Assembly: GCA_002452295.1 (NCBI GenBank)
Contig: DKEX01000020.1
Span: 20,103-39,843 of the forward strand
DNA: 19,741 nt
From: Firmicutes bacterium UBA6811
GTDB lineage: Bacteria > Bacillota > SHA-98 > UBA4971
Direction: 5' to 3'
In this document: positions 7,460 to 14,743 of the stretch, one piece after another
How the letters are laid out: each line of letters starts with the position of its first letter
How positions within the stretch are numbered: position 1 is the stretch's first letter
The notes under the pieces: model-generated
Database searches by the model: none
The model's input: the letters and a program-made list of their open reading frames with translations, nothing else
What the model was told of the DNA's origin: nothing
Made by a program: the position numbers and the translations under genes

Positions 7460-8590
7460 TCACCGTATGATGGTAAGCCGGATCTTGATCGAGGTCAGGG
7501 CAAGGCCGAAGACGAGTGGTAACCCGAGATAGCCGAAGACAGGGTACAGGCGACTCACGAGGTTGGCGAAGCCGTACTGGGCCAGAAGGCCGGCGACCAC
7601 CGTCACAACCACGGCCAGCGCACGGTGGGAGATGCCCAATCGACCTTCAAGCCTGCGCGCGAGGCTGAAACACGCCGTCACCGCGGTCGTTACCATTGCG
7701 AACCAGAGGCAAGTGGAGTACGCGGCTCGAAGCAGAGGCCCGAAGTACGAGGCCGCCGTAAGCATGGGGACCTCCTGCTGCCACATGTCGTCCCCGTGGA
7801 CCGTGAGGGTGATGTGGAGGGCCACCATGAACACGGCGAGAGCCAGCCCGCCCAGGGTGGCGCCGCGGCGCGCGCATCTCGCGTCGCCGAATTCGTCTCC
7901 CATGGAGGCGAAGATCCCTACGACCAGAAGCAGATTATAGGAGACGTAGAGAACACTGGCGATCGGCCACGCAGGAATCAGGCTGTTTGCAAGGGCGACG
8001 TCTGGGCCTGGGCTGCATGGGGGGCGTAAGATCCCCCGCCACGCCCAGACGAGGGAGAGCAAGGCGGTGAGGATGGGCGCCCCCAGGAGCACAGGGCTCA
8101 TGAGAGTGTTCAGGTAGAGGAGGCCATCAATGCCCCCCCTGGTCGCAATCATGGTAACCGCCGCCGTGAGACCGACACCGACGTTCGACGCCAGGCCGAC
8201 TTGCTCCCTGAAAAGCGCGCCGCTGCCTGCAAGCATGACTGCTACGGAGCAGAACATGAAAGTGGCGAGCAGAACGTCAACCGGCGGAGCCAGGGCCTTC
8301 CCCACAACATGCCCGAGCAACTCCCCGGGCGACGATGTGCCGTACCTCGCTGCAAGGTCGGCGAGGAGCACTCCGAAGAGAACGAACAGAAGACCGGCCA
8401 GCATTACGCCGATCCCGCCCCCTGGCGAAAACTGGCCGAAGAAATGCAAGTGCTCCTGCCCCGAGGCGAAGCCGGCCCCGACCACAGCACCGAGGTAGGT
8501 GGCTGCCAGCTTGATGTGCATGCCGCGTCGCGTGGTCCCACCGCCTTCCACGCCGGGCAGGCGCGGGTTCTGTGTGTCCGCCGACGTCAC
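7460..8590 (-). CDS. ykvI: YkvI-like membrane transporter (APC/LeuT-fold family)
   Basis: This 376-aa polytopic membrane protein has about ten hydrophobic segments. The first helix contains AATYLGAVVGAGFASGQE (about 29-46), the hallmark of the YkvI group (COG3949), which is related to amino-acid/cation symporters; the broken G-x-G-F-A-S-G motif resembles the unwound substrate-binding helix of LeuT-fold carriers. The substrate is unknown. The GTG at 8590 is used, with AAGGCGG about 11 nt upstream; the ATG at codon 24 (MHIKLAATYLG) just before helix 1 is an alternative with no clear ribosome site. It precedes the TPR-atp operon by 148 nt and is divergent from yyaC. Confidence 0.82.
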   Translation of the reverse strand: MTSADTQNPRLPGVEGGGTTRRGMHIKLAATYLGAVVGAGFASGQEHLHFFGQFSPGGGIGVMLAGLLFVLFGVLLADLAARYGTSSPGELLGHVVGKALAPPVDVLLATFMFCSVAVMLAGSGALFREQVGLASNVGVGLTAAVTMIATRGGIDGLLYLNTLMSPVLLGAPILTALLSLVWAWRGILRPPCSPGPDVALANSLIPAWPIASVLYVSYNLLLVVGIFASMGDEFGDARCARRGATLGGLALAVFMVALHITLTVHGDDMWQQEVPMLTAASYFGPLLRAAYSTCLWFAMVTTAVTACFSLARRLEGRLGISHRALAVVVTVVAGLLAQYGFANLVSRLYPVFGYLGLPLVFGLALTSIKIRLTIIR

Positions 8591-8932
8591 GGTGCCTGCG
8601 CCCGCCTTGGTACTGCTATGCCATATAGGCAGGGCGAGCCCGTTTCGGACCGGCCGAGGGTGGGGCGGTCTGCGGATGAACTGCCCTGGACGCCTGATGC
8701 CGCGACCGCCCTACCAGGGCCTGCACATGTGATGGAGTAACATCAGGCCCATACGGTAATTCATATTCAGGTGACAGGCGAATGCAGCACCCCCCGTCAT
8801 TCACGCGTCTCTCCTGGAGGAGGAGCAAGGGTGGACAGGAATACGAGCAGGTCTCCCTTCATATACTGCAAGTGACCTTCTCCTGGTTGATGTCCACGGT
8901 CGCGACCGGCGACCTGCAAGGAGGGCGCTCCG
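8591..8932. other. Divergent intergenic region, ykvI / yyaC
   Basis: This 342-nt gap separates two genes transcribed away from each other, so it should hold both promoters. A TATATG on the minus strand near 8625 is a possible ykvI -10. On the plus strand a candidate forespore-type promoter is listed separately. No RNA gene, repeat or open frame with family resemblance is seen. Confidence 0.6.
8838..8867 (+). promoter_or_regulatory. Possible forespore (sigma-G/F-like) promoter of yyaC
   Basis: GGAATA (8838-8843) and CATATAC (8860-8866) resemble the -35 (TGAATA) and -10 (CATACTA-type) of sigma-G promoters, about 70 nt before the yyaC start. The 16-nt spacer is shorter than the usual 17-18 and the -10 has two departures, so this is tentative. 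The expected sporulation role of the downstream gene is the main support. Confidence 0.3.
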
Positions 8933-8935
8933 TTG
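8918..8935 (+). promoter_or_regulatory. Ribosome-binding site deciding the TTG start of yyaC
   Basis: AAGGAGG (8918-8924), a perfect anti-16S match, lies 8 nt before TTG at 8933. The next in-frame ATG (codon 24) has no comparable site, so translation very probably begins at TTG. Confidence 0.8.
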
Positions 8936-9571
8936 GGGCTGTTTGGCAGCGGCGGCCACGATACCGTCTCGCGAACTCATATCGATAACCCCGATGCAAC
9001 GATGGTGCTTGCCACCGCCCTGCGTTCATTGATCTCGCGGGATCTGCTGGAGCCGGCGCGCAGGCCTTTATTGTTCTTCTGCATAGGAACGGACCGATCC
9101 ACCGGCGACTCCCTCGGGCCTTTGACGGGTACGCGCCTCCTCAACCTCGGTGTTGACGAGGGCCGTGTCTGGGGCACCCTTGATACCCCTGTTCACGCTG
9201 CCAACCTCCAGGTGGCACTTGAGAAGGCCCAGACTGCGTTCAGGAACCCGTACATCGTCGCCATAGACGCGTGCCTTGGGAGGCTTGAAAACGTTGGGAC
9301 GGTCACGGCAAACAGGGGGCCGTTGCGGCCTGGGACGGGTGTGAGCAAGACGTTACCTCAAGTGGGGCACGCTCACGTGACTGGCATTGTGAACGTGGGC
9401 GGCTACATGGAGTACATGGTTCTGCAGAACACCAGGCTGTGCCTGGTCATGAGGATGGCTGAGGTCATTGCGACGGCGCTTGCGTCAGCCACGCGCGACT
9501 TCATTGAGGCATCAGTGGCCTTCGGGATCGCCGAACGGCTCGCGGCCACCAGGTGGGACTCCCGCGATTAG
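8933..9571 (+). CDS. yyaC: YyaC-like spore protein (protease-related fold)
   Basis: The protein is 212 aa. The motif FFCIGTDRSTGDSLGP (about 48-63), followed by TPVHAANL (about 85-92), IDACLG (about 111-116) and VGHAHVTGIVNVGG (about 144-157), defines the YyaC family of sporulation proteins, which share the fold of the germination protease GPR and of hydrogenase-maturation peptidases. Conserved D53 and D58 lie in the GTDRSTGD loop. A proteolytic activity has not been shown for the family as far as I know. It is the only plus-strand gene here and meets ykuS tail to tail with a 19-nt gap and no obvious terminator. In other Bacillota it commonly sits near parB/DUF4446. Confidence 0.9.
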   Translation: MGLFGSGGHDTVSRTHIDNPDATMVLATALRSLISRDLLEPARRPLLFFCIGTDRSTGDSLGPLTGTRLLNLGVDEGRVWGTLDTPVHAANLQVALEKAQTAFRNPYIVAIDACLGRLENVGTVTANRGPLRPGTGVSKTLPQVGHAHVTGIVNVGGYMEYMVLQNTRLCLVMRMAEVIATALASATRDFIEASVAFGIAERLAATRWDSRD

Positions 9572-9590
9572 GCCCCACGTTGTGCCGCGT

Positions 9591-9836
9591 TTATTGGACT
9601 TCCAGCCGCTTCTCGATGTCATGCAGGACTTCGCCGGGAACCTTTCCTGTGACATCGAACACCGGCGCTTCAGTGTCGATGGCTGATATCCCGGAGTGAT
9701 CGACATCCATTCCGGAGACGAGCACCGCGTCAGCGATGTCGAGCCCCTCTTCAAGGCTCACCACCTGGTAACCCTCTTCTTCGAGCATCTCGCGATAGTC
9801 AGAAAGAGCGTCTGAGACTGCAATGATCCCCTTCAT
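9591..9836 (-). CDS. ykuS: YkuS-family (UPF0180) small protein
   Basis: The product is about 81 aa. It begins MKGIIAVSDALSDYREMLEE and contains GYQVVSLEEGLDIADAVLVSG, then ISAIDTEAPVFDVTGKVPGEV. The start-to-end pattern (short beta strand, helix, G-Y-x-V, D-A-x-V-V-S-G-x-D, ...T-x-A-P-V-x-x-x-x-G) is that of the YkuS/UPF0180 family of Bacillota, whose function is unknown. The ATG at 9836 is chosen over an upstream ATG at 9926 because GAGGTG lies 7-8 nt before it and the family alignment begins there; the longer frame would overlap the phosphoribosyltransferase gene. Confidence 0.85.
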   Translation of the reverse strand: MKGIIAVSDALSDYREMLEEEGYQVVSLEEGLDIADAVLVSGMDVDHSGISAIDTEAPVFDVTGKVPGEVLHDIEKRLEVQ

Positions 9837-9894
9837 CCGAGTGTCACCTCGGGTCATATCATCCCACGTTCGTCTTCGTGATATTCTCCCTACG

Positions 9895-10569
9895 TTAGTG
9901 GGAGTCTTCGGGCGAGGAGCGGGCATGATCCATGCTGTTATGGATCTCCTGGAGGATGCTCTCCACCTCTGTGTCTGACACCTGACTGAAGTCCTCGTAG
10001 AACTGCCCTACCGCAAAGAACGGCACAGGCTGGGAGAGTACCACCACTTCATCGGCCTCTGCCTCGAGTCTGCGGACGGAGTCGGGGGGTGCAACCGGCA
10101 CCGCCGCCACGAGTCTGGTGGGCTTTTCCTCCCTGACGCCGCGGAGAGCGGCGAGCATCGTATAGCCCGTGGCTACCCCATCATCCACCAGGATCACGGT
10201 TCTGCCCTCGATGTGCGGGGCCGGCCTTCCCCCACGGTAGAGTCGAGACCGCCGCTCGATCTCGCTTCTCTCCTGGGCAACGGCCTGCGCTATGTAGTCA
10301 GCCGACACGCCAAGCGCTCGAACGATGTGCTCGTTGAGAAGGACGCCTCCGTGACCTGTGACTGCACCTATCGCCAGTTCCGGGTCCCCGGGTGCGCCTA
10401 TCTTGCGCGGGATGACGATATCGAGGGTTGCCGAGAGAGCGCGTGCGATCTCCGCCCCCACTGGCACGCCCCCTCGAGGCAGCGCGAGCACGACCACGTC
10501 TTTGTTCCTGTACCTCTTGAGCTCCTCCGCAAGGAGCTCCCCAGCATGACCGCGGTCTTTGAAGAGCAT
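9895..10569 (-). CDS. Predicted phosphoribosyltransferase (COG1926 type)
   Basis: The product is 224 aa. It begins MLFKDRGHAGELLAEELKRY and carries LALPRGGVPVGAEIA (about 28-42), IPRKIGAPGDPELAIGAV (about 53-70) and the PRPP-binding loop VILVDDGVATG (about 125-135). These mark the type I phosphoribosyltransferase fold; the COG1926 group has no agreed substrate. The ATG at 10569 lies 2 nt after the bactofilin stop, so translation is likely coupled; an upstream in-frame start at 10668 would sit inside bactofilin and adds no family sequence. The acidic C-terminus (ILQEIHNSMDHARSSPEDSH) is poorly conserved. Confidence 0.87.
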   Translation of the reverse strand: MLFKDRGHAGELLAEELKRYRNKDVVVLALPRGGVPVGAEIARALSATLDIVIPRKIGAPGDPELAIGAVTGHGGVLLNEHIVRALGVSADYIAQAVAQERSEIERRSRLYRGGRPAPHIEGRTVILVDDGVATGYTMLAALRGVREEKPTRLVAAVPVAPPDSVRRLEAEADEVVVLSQPVPFFAVGQFYEDFSQVSDTEVESILQEIHNSMDHARSSPEDSH

Positions 10570-10571
10570 GC

Positions 10572-11003
10572 TCACTCGTCTCCCGAGGATTCGCCCTCCG
10601 GAAGCTCGGCTGTTGCGACTTTGCCCGGAAGCAGCCTCGTTTGTGGCTCGGCAGCGATCATCTCGCACGTGCCCTTGAAGATGGCGCCATCCTCTATTGC
10701 AAGCACCGCGACTTTCACGTCCCCGTATAGCTTGCCCGTAGGGACGATCTCCAGCCTTCCCTCGGCATGGATGTTCCCTTGAATCTCGCCTGCTATCGTG
10801 ATATTGCGCGCGTGAACCGATGCGACGAGGCGCCCGGGCTCGCCGATGACGACATCGCCGTCTGCCTCTATCTCGCCGTCAACGCGACCGTCGATGCGTA
10901 TCGTGCCGGCAGCCTCGATCCGGCCGTTGATGCGGGTTTCCTTCCCGACGATGGTGTCCACCTTCCTGGGCTGAGCCGGTTCTGCGGGTCGTTTGCCAAA
11001 CAT
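10572..11003 (-). CDS. Bactofilin (polymer-forming cytoskeletal protein)
   Basis: The protein is 143 aa. The core (about 17-115) is a right-handed beta helix of short repeats: DTIVGKETRINGRI, GTIRIDGRVDGEI, GDVVIGEPGRLVASV, NITIAGEIQGNI, GRLEIVPTGKLYGDV, LAIEDGAIFKG. These are diagnostic for bactofilins (DUF583), which self-assemble without nucleotide and often position cell-wall enzymes. The tails are disordered; the C-terminal tail is Glu/Ser-rich. GGGAGG lies about 10 nt before the ATG. An M23 peptidase is encoded just upstream, a pairing known from other bacteria where bactofilin recruits a LytM-type hydrolase. Confidence 0.93.
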   Translation of the reverse strand: MFGKRPAEPAQPRKVDTIVGKETRINGRIEAAGTIRIDGRVDGEIEADGDVVIGEPGRLVASVHARNITIAGEIQGNIHAEGRLEIVPTGKLYGDVKVAVLAIEDGAIFKGTCEMIAAEPQTRLLPGKVATAELPEGESSGDE

Positions 11004-11195
11004 GGCGGGTCATCCTCCCTTTCCAGCGGTGATTGCAGGCTGCGTCACGTCCGCGCGTGTCCTTCGGATGATGGGATGCCGTCCCTGGCGGGTGCGGATG
11101 TGTCGGGGAGAAAGCTGGTGCCGTGGTTTGCCGCTCAGGGCGTGGCCATCGAGGGGAGCGCGTGTTATCGGTGACAGGCGAGCCGTGGTGCCAGG

Positions 11196-12206
11196 TTACA
11201 TGTAGTTCCGTGGGTTGACAGGCCGTCCCGAAACCCGCACCTCATAGTGAACATGAGGGCCGGTGCTGGTTCCTGTGCTTCCGACGTACGCTATCACCTG
11301 CCCACGTTTGACTTGCTGGCCCGCGCCGACCACGTTGCGCGAGTTGTGAGCGTAGACCGTCTGAAAACCATATCCGTGGTCTATGATCACCAGGCGGCCA
11401 TAGCCTGCCTGGGTGCCGCTCAACCGAACGATTCCATCTGCGGTGGCCCTGATCGGCGTTCCCGTCGCCGTTGCGATGTCGAGCCCATCATGCCCCTGGA
11501 TACGGCCGGTGATCGGGTGGCGGCGCCGCCCGAAGCTGGAGGTCACCCTTCCCCTCGTCGGCCACCCGGTGGGTGTGTGATCAAGCCTGGCCCTGTAGGA
11601 TATGGCGGAGCGCCGCAGGGAGGAGAGATCGCCGGCCATCTCGGCGGTAACCTGGGCAAGCTCATCCAGGCGTGACTGGGTCTCGAGCGCAAGGGCCCCC
11701 TCCTCGGCAACACTGGAGGCTGTGCTCTCCTCTGCCCTGTCCTCACCAGGCGCTGTGCCGCGCTGGTAATCGCCCCGGCTGGCGACAGCGGCGCCGGTGG
11801 TGGATACCTTCTTGCCCTTTATGATGCCCATGATTTCCTTGCTCAGCGCGTCAAGTCGAGATAGCTCCTTCTCGAGCTCGGCCGTCCTCTGAGCGAAGTC
11901 TTGAAGCTGCTTCTTGTTGGTATCGTTGATTCGCTGGAGCTCCGTGTTCTCCTTTGCCAGCTTGTCGATGTGAGCGTCCTTGACGATCTGCTGGTGATAG
12001 AACCTGGTCACCGTTGCGGTCATGCCGAAGTAGGATAGTACGAGAAAGGCAACGACGGCCACGGCGATGGCTGATCCCATGTAGACGAGGAGAAGCGGTA
12101 TGCTTATGCTCCTGACGGAACCGTCAGTTGTAGGAACCGCCATGATCGTGAGCGCGCCTCGGCGGCGTCTGGCAAACTTGCGCCTGAGCAACTTGCGCCA
12201 CATCAT
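11196..12206 (-). CDS. Membrane-anchored M23 (LytM-type) peptidoglycan peptidase
   Basis: The protein is 336 aa: a strongly basic N-terminus (RKLLRRKFARRRR), one membrane helix (about 37-60), a coiled coil (about 75-130), a low-complexity linker (about 131-170), a short helix, then the M23 domain (about 215-335). Zinc ligands visible are H239 and D243 in GHDGLDIA and H320 in GPHVHYEV; H287 (VYAH) and H318 complete the active-site set, so it looks catalytically intact. The topology is type II, with the catalytic domain outside the cell. The start uses ATG at 12206 (a second ATG follows) with GGGGTG just upstream. It is followed by bactofilin after 192 nt on the same strand, suggesting joint work in cell shape or sporulation. 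Confidence 0.92.
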   Translation of the reverse strand: MMWRKLLRRKFARRRRGALTIMAVPTTDGSVRSISIPLLLVYMGSAIAVAVVAFLVLSYFGMTATVTRFYHQQIVKDAHIDKLAKENTELQRINDTNKKQLQDFAQRTAELEKELSRLDALSKEIMGIIKGKKVSTTGAAVASRGDYQRGTAPGEDRAEESTASSVAEEGALALETQSRLDELAQVTAEMAGDLSSLRRSAISYRARLDHTPTGWPTRGRVTSSFGRRRHPITGRIQGHDGLDIATATGTPIRATADGIVRLSGTQAGYGRLVIIDHGYGFQTVYAHNSRNVVGAGQQVKRGQVIAYVGSTGTSTGPHVHYEVRVSGRPVNPRNYM

Positions 12207-12796
12207 GGTTCACCCCTTCCGCACAAGAGTATCGCCCGTCACTCTGTCCACAGATTCCGGTAGAGCATGCCGCTTTGACCTGGAACGAGGGCTGGTCCAT
12301 TAAGAAGTATATGGAGATCTGCCGGAAATATGATCAAGCAGGCAGTATTCACCAAAACACACAGAGCAACCCAGAAGGCAAGTTCAAGGTTCGACGTCGA
12401 TGCCGAATTTCCTGCCTCCATCCCTGAGGGTGCGCCAGGTTTTTTGCGGCCTCCTAACGGATGAGTCTACCTCCGAGCGGCATGCTTTATGCGCCGCCCA
12501 GGCATGGGCACCCCCACGCAGAGATAGCCTTCACGGGGTGCCCGGCAGCACCGGGGATGTCCCGGGTTTTGAACACCCCGGCGCGCGAGAGATCCCCGGG
12601 GGCGCGAGGCCGGCGCAATGCGTAGCTCGCAGCTTCGCACCGCCCCTGGGGCGGTCAGAGGCACTGTTGCCGATGGCCAACCGGGACTATGAGCGCCAGT
12701 GCAACACGGGGAGCGCGATATGGCGGCCGACTATAACAGCGCGGGCAGTCTTCGCCACGTCGCCCCGTTGGGCGATACCGACGTCCGGGGGTCGGC
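12207..12796. other. 590-nt intergenic region between the DUF4446 and M23 genes
   Basis: No credible gene is seen. The left part (about 12290-12420) is locally AT-rich and should contain the M23 promoter; TTGATC...TATACT on the minus strand has a 20-nt spacer and is weak. The right part (12480-12796) is GC-rich and full of dyads: 12534-12540 with 12574-12580 (CGGGGTG/CACCCCG), 12639-12655 (ACCGCCCC/GGGGCGGT) and 12760-12775 (TCGCCC/GGGCGA). No tRNA, known riboswitch or T-tailed terminator was recognised. Confidence 0.5.
12760..12775 (-). terminator. Possible weak hairpin terminator after the DUF4446 gene
   Basis: TCGCCC and GGGCGA with a 4-nt loop form a compact stem about 22 nt past the stop codon of the DUF4446 gene. 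There is no T-run after it, so intrinsic termination is doubtful. Confidence 0.2.
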
Positions 12797-13309
12797 CTAC
12801 CGTTTCCGCTGCAGGGCATGATTGACGGCCTGCTGCTCTTCTGCGGACAGGGTGTAGCGCGATGACCCCTGCTCCACGGGTTTTGCATACACCCGAGACT
12901 CGTCGCGCCCGTGGAGGCTACTCAGGACAAATCCATCGCCTGCGGCGTCCAGGAGGGCCAGAGCGAAGCTCTGGTCCCCGCCAGTATTCTCGAACGCGTT
13001 GAACCTGACGATCCCGATACCTTGTATGTATCTGCGGGACGCGAGGTGCATGTCTTCAACAAACCGTTTCAGATCGTCGAGGTCGCTCTCAAGGCACCGC
13101 ACGCACCGGGCGTATTCTTCTATTATGCCTTCGAGGCTCTCCGCACTGGTCCCCCGGGCAAGGGCCTCGTATCTCCGCACAAGCCTGCCCATCCTCCAGT
13201 CAAGAATGACCAGTGCTACTGTCCCCGCTGCCAGGAGCACAACCAAGACCAGCGACACGGCTTCAAGATGGGCAGCAACCGCATCCTGAAGAAGAGAGAG
13301 TATACCCAC
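12797..13309 (-). CDS. DUF4446 membrane-anchored protein
   Basis: The product is 170 aa with one N-terminal membrane helix (about residues 17-39, AVSLVLVVLLAAGTVALVILDW), a helical segment rich in charged residues, and the conserved C-terminal domain with GIVRFNAFENTGGDQSFALALLD, GFVLSSLHGRDESRVYAKPV and LSAEEQQAV. These are the DUF4446 signatures; the function is unknown. Start: GTG at 13309, because GGGAGGAGG lies 7 nt upstream; a TTG six codons earlier overlaps that site and is less likely. In many Bacillota this gene sits close to parA-parB, which are absent from the visible flank here. Confidence 0.88.
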   Translation of the reverse strand: MGILSLLQDAVAAHLEAVSLVLVVLLAAGTVALVILDWRMGRLVRRYEALARGTSAESLEGIIEEYARCVRCLESDLDDLKRFVEDMHLASRRYIQGIGIVRFNAFENTGGDQSFALALLDAAGDGFVLSSLHGRDESRVYAKPVEQGSSRYTLSAEEQQAVNHALQRKR

Positions 13310-13533
13310 GCAACCGCCTCCTCCCAACCCAGTTATCTACATTCGACGGACAGGCAGGCTTTCCTTCTTGCTGCCAGGGGCCGGAACACAACTGCGGGCT
13401 CGGGAACGGGGCCAACGCACAGAAGAACGATAGTGGCGGAGAGGGTGCGACGGAAGGGGCGAGGGGCAGAGGGGTAACCGGAACCTCGGCGGCGCGCCCT
13501 TGCCCCAGCGCCAACAAGGAGCCGGGCGAGGGT

Positions 13534-13549
13534 TATTTCCCGGGAAATA
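13534..13549. promoter_or_regulatory. Noc-binding site (NBS)-type palindrome
   Basis: TATTTCCCGGGAAATA is a perfect 16-bp palindrome containing the 14-bp ATTTCCCGGGAAAT recognised by the nucleoid-occlusion protein Noc of Bacillus. It is AT-flanked and stands out from the GC-rich surroundings. It lies about 225 nt upstream of the DUF4446 start. It predicts a Noc homologue encoded elsewhere in the genome. Confidence 0.75.
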
Positions 13550-13782
13550 GTCGCGCGGGGCTGTGCAGGCGGTGCCTCCATCACACTTACGCCGCCGGCG
13601 TGGCCGGCCGTTTGATACCCCTCCGAGTTTTGTAGCACGGGCCCCGGTTGTACAGGGGCGCTCATCACACGGCAGTACTCCGTCTCGCAAGACCTACGAG
13701 GGTCTCACCCTGTTCGGAGCCGGGCTGCTGGGCCGCCTGGTATGAGTCCCGAGACCAGAGGTTATCAGGACTTGTGAAACGC

Positions 13783-13902
13783 AGTACCGAGACCGTCGGT
13801 TTTGCCCAGTAGCTGGTAATTGGGGCCATCAAAGCAGCCGTTTGGCGAGACTCAGCGTCAAGCTCTTGCCATGAACTGGAGAAAGCCGACGGTCTCGGTA
13901 CT
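13783..13902. repeat. Inverted-terminus element, copy A (108-nt core)
   Basis: The arms 13783-13810 and 13875-13902 are inverted repeats matching at 25 of 28 positions. The core 13789-13896 is 108 nt, exactly the length of a second copy at 15239-15346, and aligns to it end to end with highest identity in the arms and in the inner blocks CCAGTAGCT and TTGCCAT. It could be a MITE-like mobile remnant or a structured RNA; no transposase or clear target duplication is seen. Confidence 0.65.
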
Positions 13903-14082
13903 AGATATCGGATCATCACGGGCAGCCTGGCATCCCTGGTCAAAGGCTGGCCCCGAATCTGCCTGGGGCTCCGCGAGCGCAAGACGCACGCCTGGGCGCG
14001 AACGCCGCCTGGAGAAGGGCATCTACGGGCAGCCGAAGAGCGCCCGGGCCACCGCCGGCCAGGTCGGGTCCGGGGGTCGGAG

Positions 14083-14098
14083 TGTTCCACGTGGAACA
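14083..14098. promoter_or_regulatory. parS site (ParB-binding), perfect palindrome
   Basis: TGTTCCACGTGGAACA is a full match to the bacterial parS pattern (TGTTNCACGTGAAACA family); the dyad extends to 22 bp (14080-14101). ParB loads here as a CTP-dependent clamp and organises the origin region. Its presence supports an origin-proximal location. Confidence 0.88.
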
Positions 14099-14460
14099 CT
14101 CGTGGCGTGCCGGGCCCCCATGCGGGACCGGCGGGCTCGCCACAGGCGTCAGGACCGCCGGTCGCTGCAGACCTCCCGTGACACATCCTCGACCTGACAC
14201 GCAAGTCGTGGAGTATGGCCAGCCGCGCTCTGAGGCATTGGCCGCGACGCTGGCTCTCGAGTCCCCAGGCACCCAGGGGGCCCTCATGCGTGTGGCCCTG
14301 CCCGGGGCAGCCGGAGCGGGCCTGGTCTGTCACCGACTCGTACCTTCCGGACAGGGCAAGCATGGTATGGGCATCAAGCTGGAGCGCTCCACCAGCCCCC
14401 CATAGCACGCCGGGCAGTCGCGTGCGCTCCCCACCCGATGGGGCTGGGGCGGGCCTGCAA

Positions 14461-14476
14461 CGTTCCACGTGGAACA
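14461..14476. promoter_or_regulatory. parS site (ParB-binding), second copy
   Basis: CGTTCCACGTGGAACA differs from the first copy only in the outermost base; the inner 14 bp (14462-14475) are a perfect palindrome. It lies 378 nt from the first site in the same gene-free segment. Confidence 0.82.
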
Positions 14477-14517
14477 CCCTTGACGACGGCCGCCCTGGCG
14501 CCCGGTCGCGGTCATGC

Positions 14518-14711
14518 CTAAGTGTGGGTTCACAAATCCGTGCCACTTTGGCAGAAGCCTCCGGGTTGCCGGTGCTTGCACGACGGGGCGTTGAAGATTT
14601 GGCTAGCCTCAAGCGCCAAATCTAACGAGGCGCGCCGCAAGCGCGCCGTCCCCGGAGTGCAACACCGGCAACCCCTGGAAAAGTGGCAGTAATCTCCGAA
14701 CCCGCACTTAG
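14518..14711. repeat. 194-bp imperfect palindromic element with nested hairpins
   Basis: The termini CTAAGTGTGGGTTC and (inverted) CTAAGTGCGGGTTC are followed inward by matched inverted blocks TGCCACTTT, GGTTGCCGGTG and TTGCAC. The centre holds two independent hairpins: GATTTGGC/GCCAAATC (14596-14622) and GGCGCGC/GCGCGCC (14629-14647). The pattern resembles a MITE or other non-coding mobile palindrome; no open frame or clear target duplication is present. Confidence 0.6.
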
Positions 14712-14743
14712 AGCAGGTTCCTCCCCCAGTACCGCGCAGTAGC

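Larger units (their letters stand above)
13310..14743. other. Long gene-free segment with segregation and nucleoid-occlusion sites
   Basis: Long open frames exist across 13665-14612 on the minus strand, but they have no domain resemblance, mixed composition and run through parS palindromes (the read-through peptide VFHVE appears twice), so they are treated as non-coding. The segment contains one Noc-type palindrome, one 108-nt inverted-terminus element, two parS-like sites and a 194-bp palindromic element, each listed separately. The stretch 13550-13782 shows nothing else recognisable. Confidence 0.6.

Noticed and set aside
12239..12421. A 60-codon frame on the minus strand with a hydrophobic stretch
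   Set aside because: There is no ribosome site before the ATG, third-codon positions are not GC-rich as in neighbouring genes, and it lies in the AT-rich patch expected to be the M23 promoter.
12590..12680. A c-di-GMP riboswitch suggested by GTTGCCGATGG near the end of this stretch
   Set aside because: The rest of the GEMM core is absent, and no gene on that strand lies downstream.
13665..14612. A 315-codon open frame on the minus strand
   Set aside because: It has no domain resemblance, it runs through the parS palindromes (giving VFHVE twice) and through the inverted-repeat element, and other frames there are equally open because of high GC.
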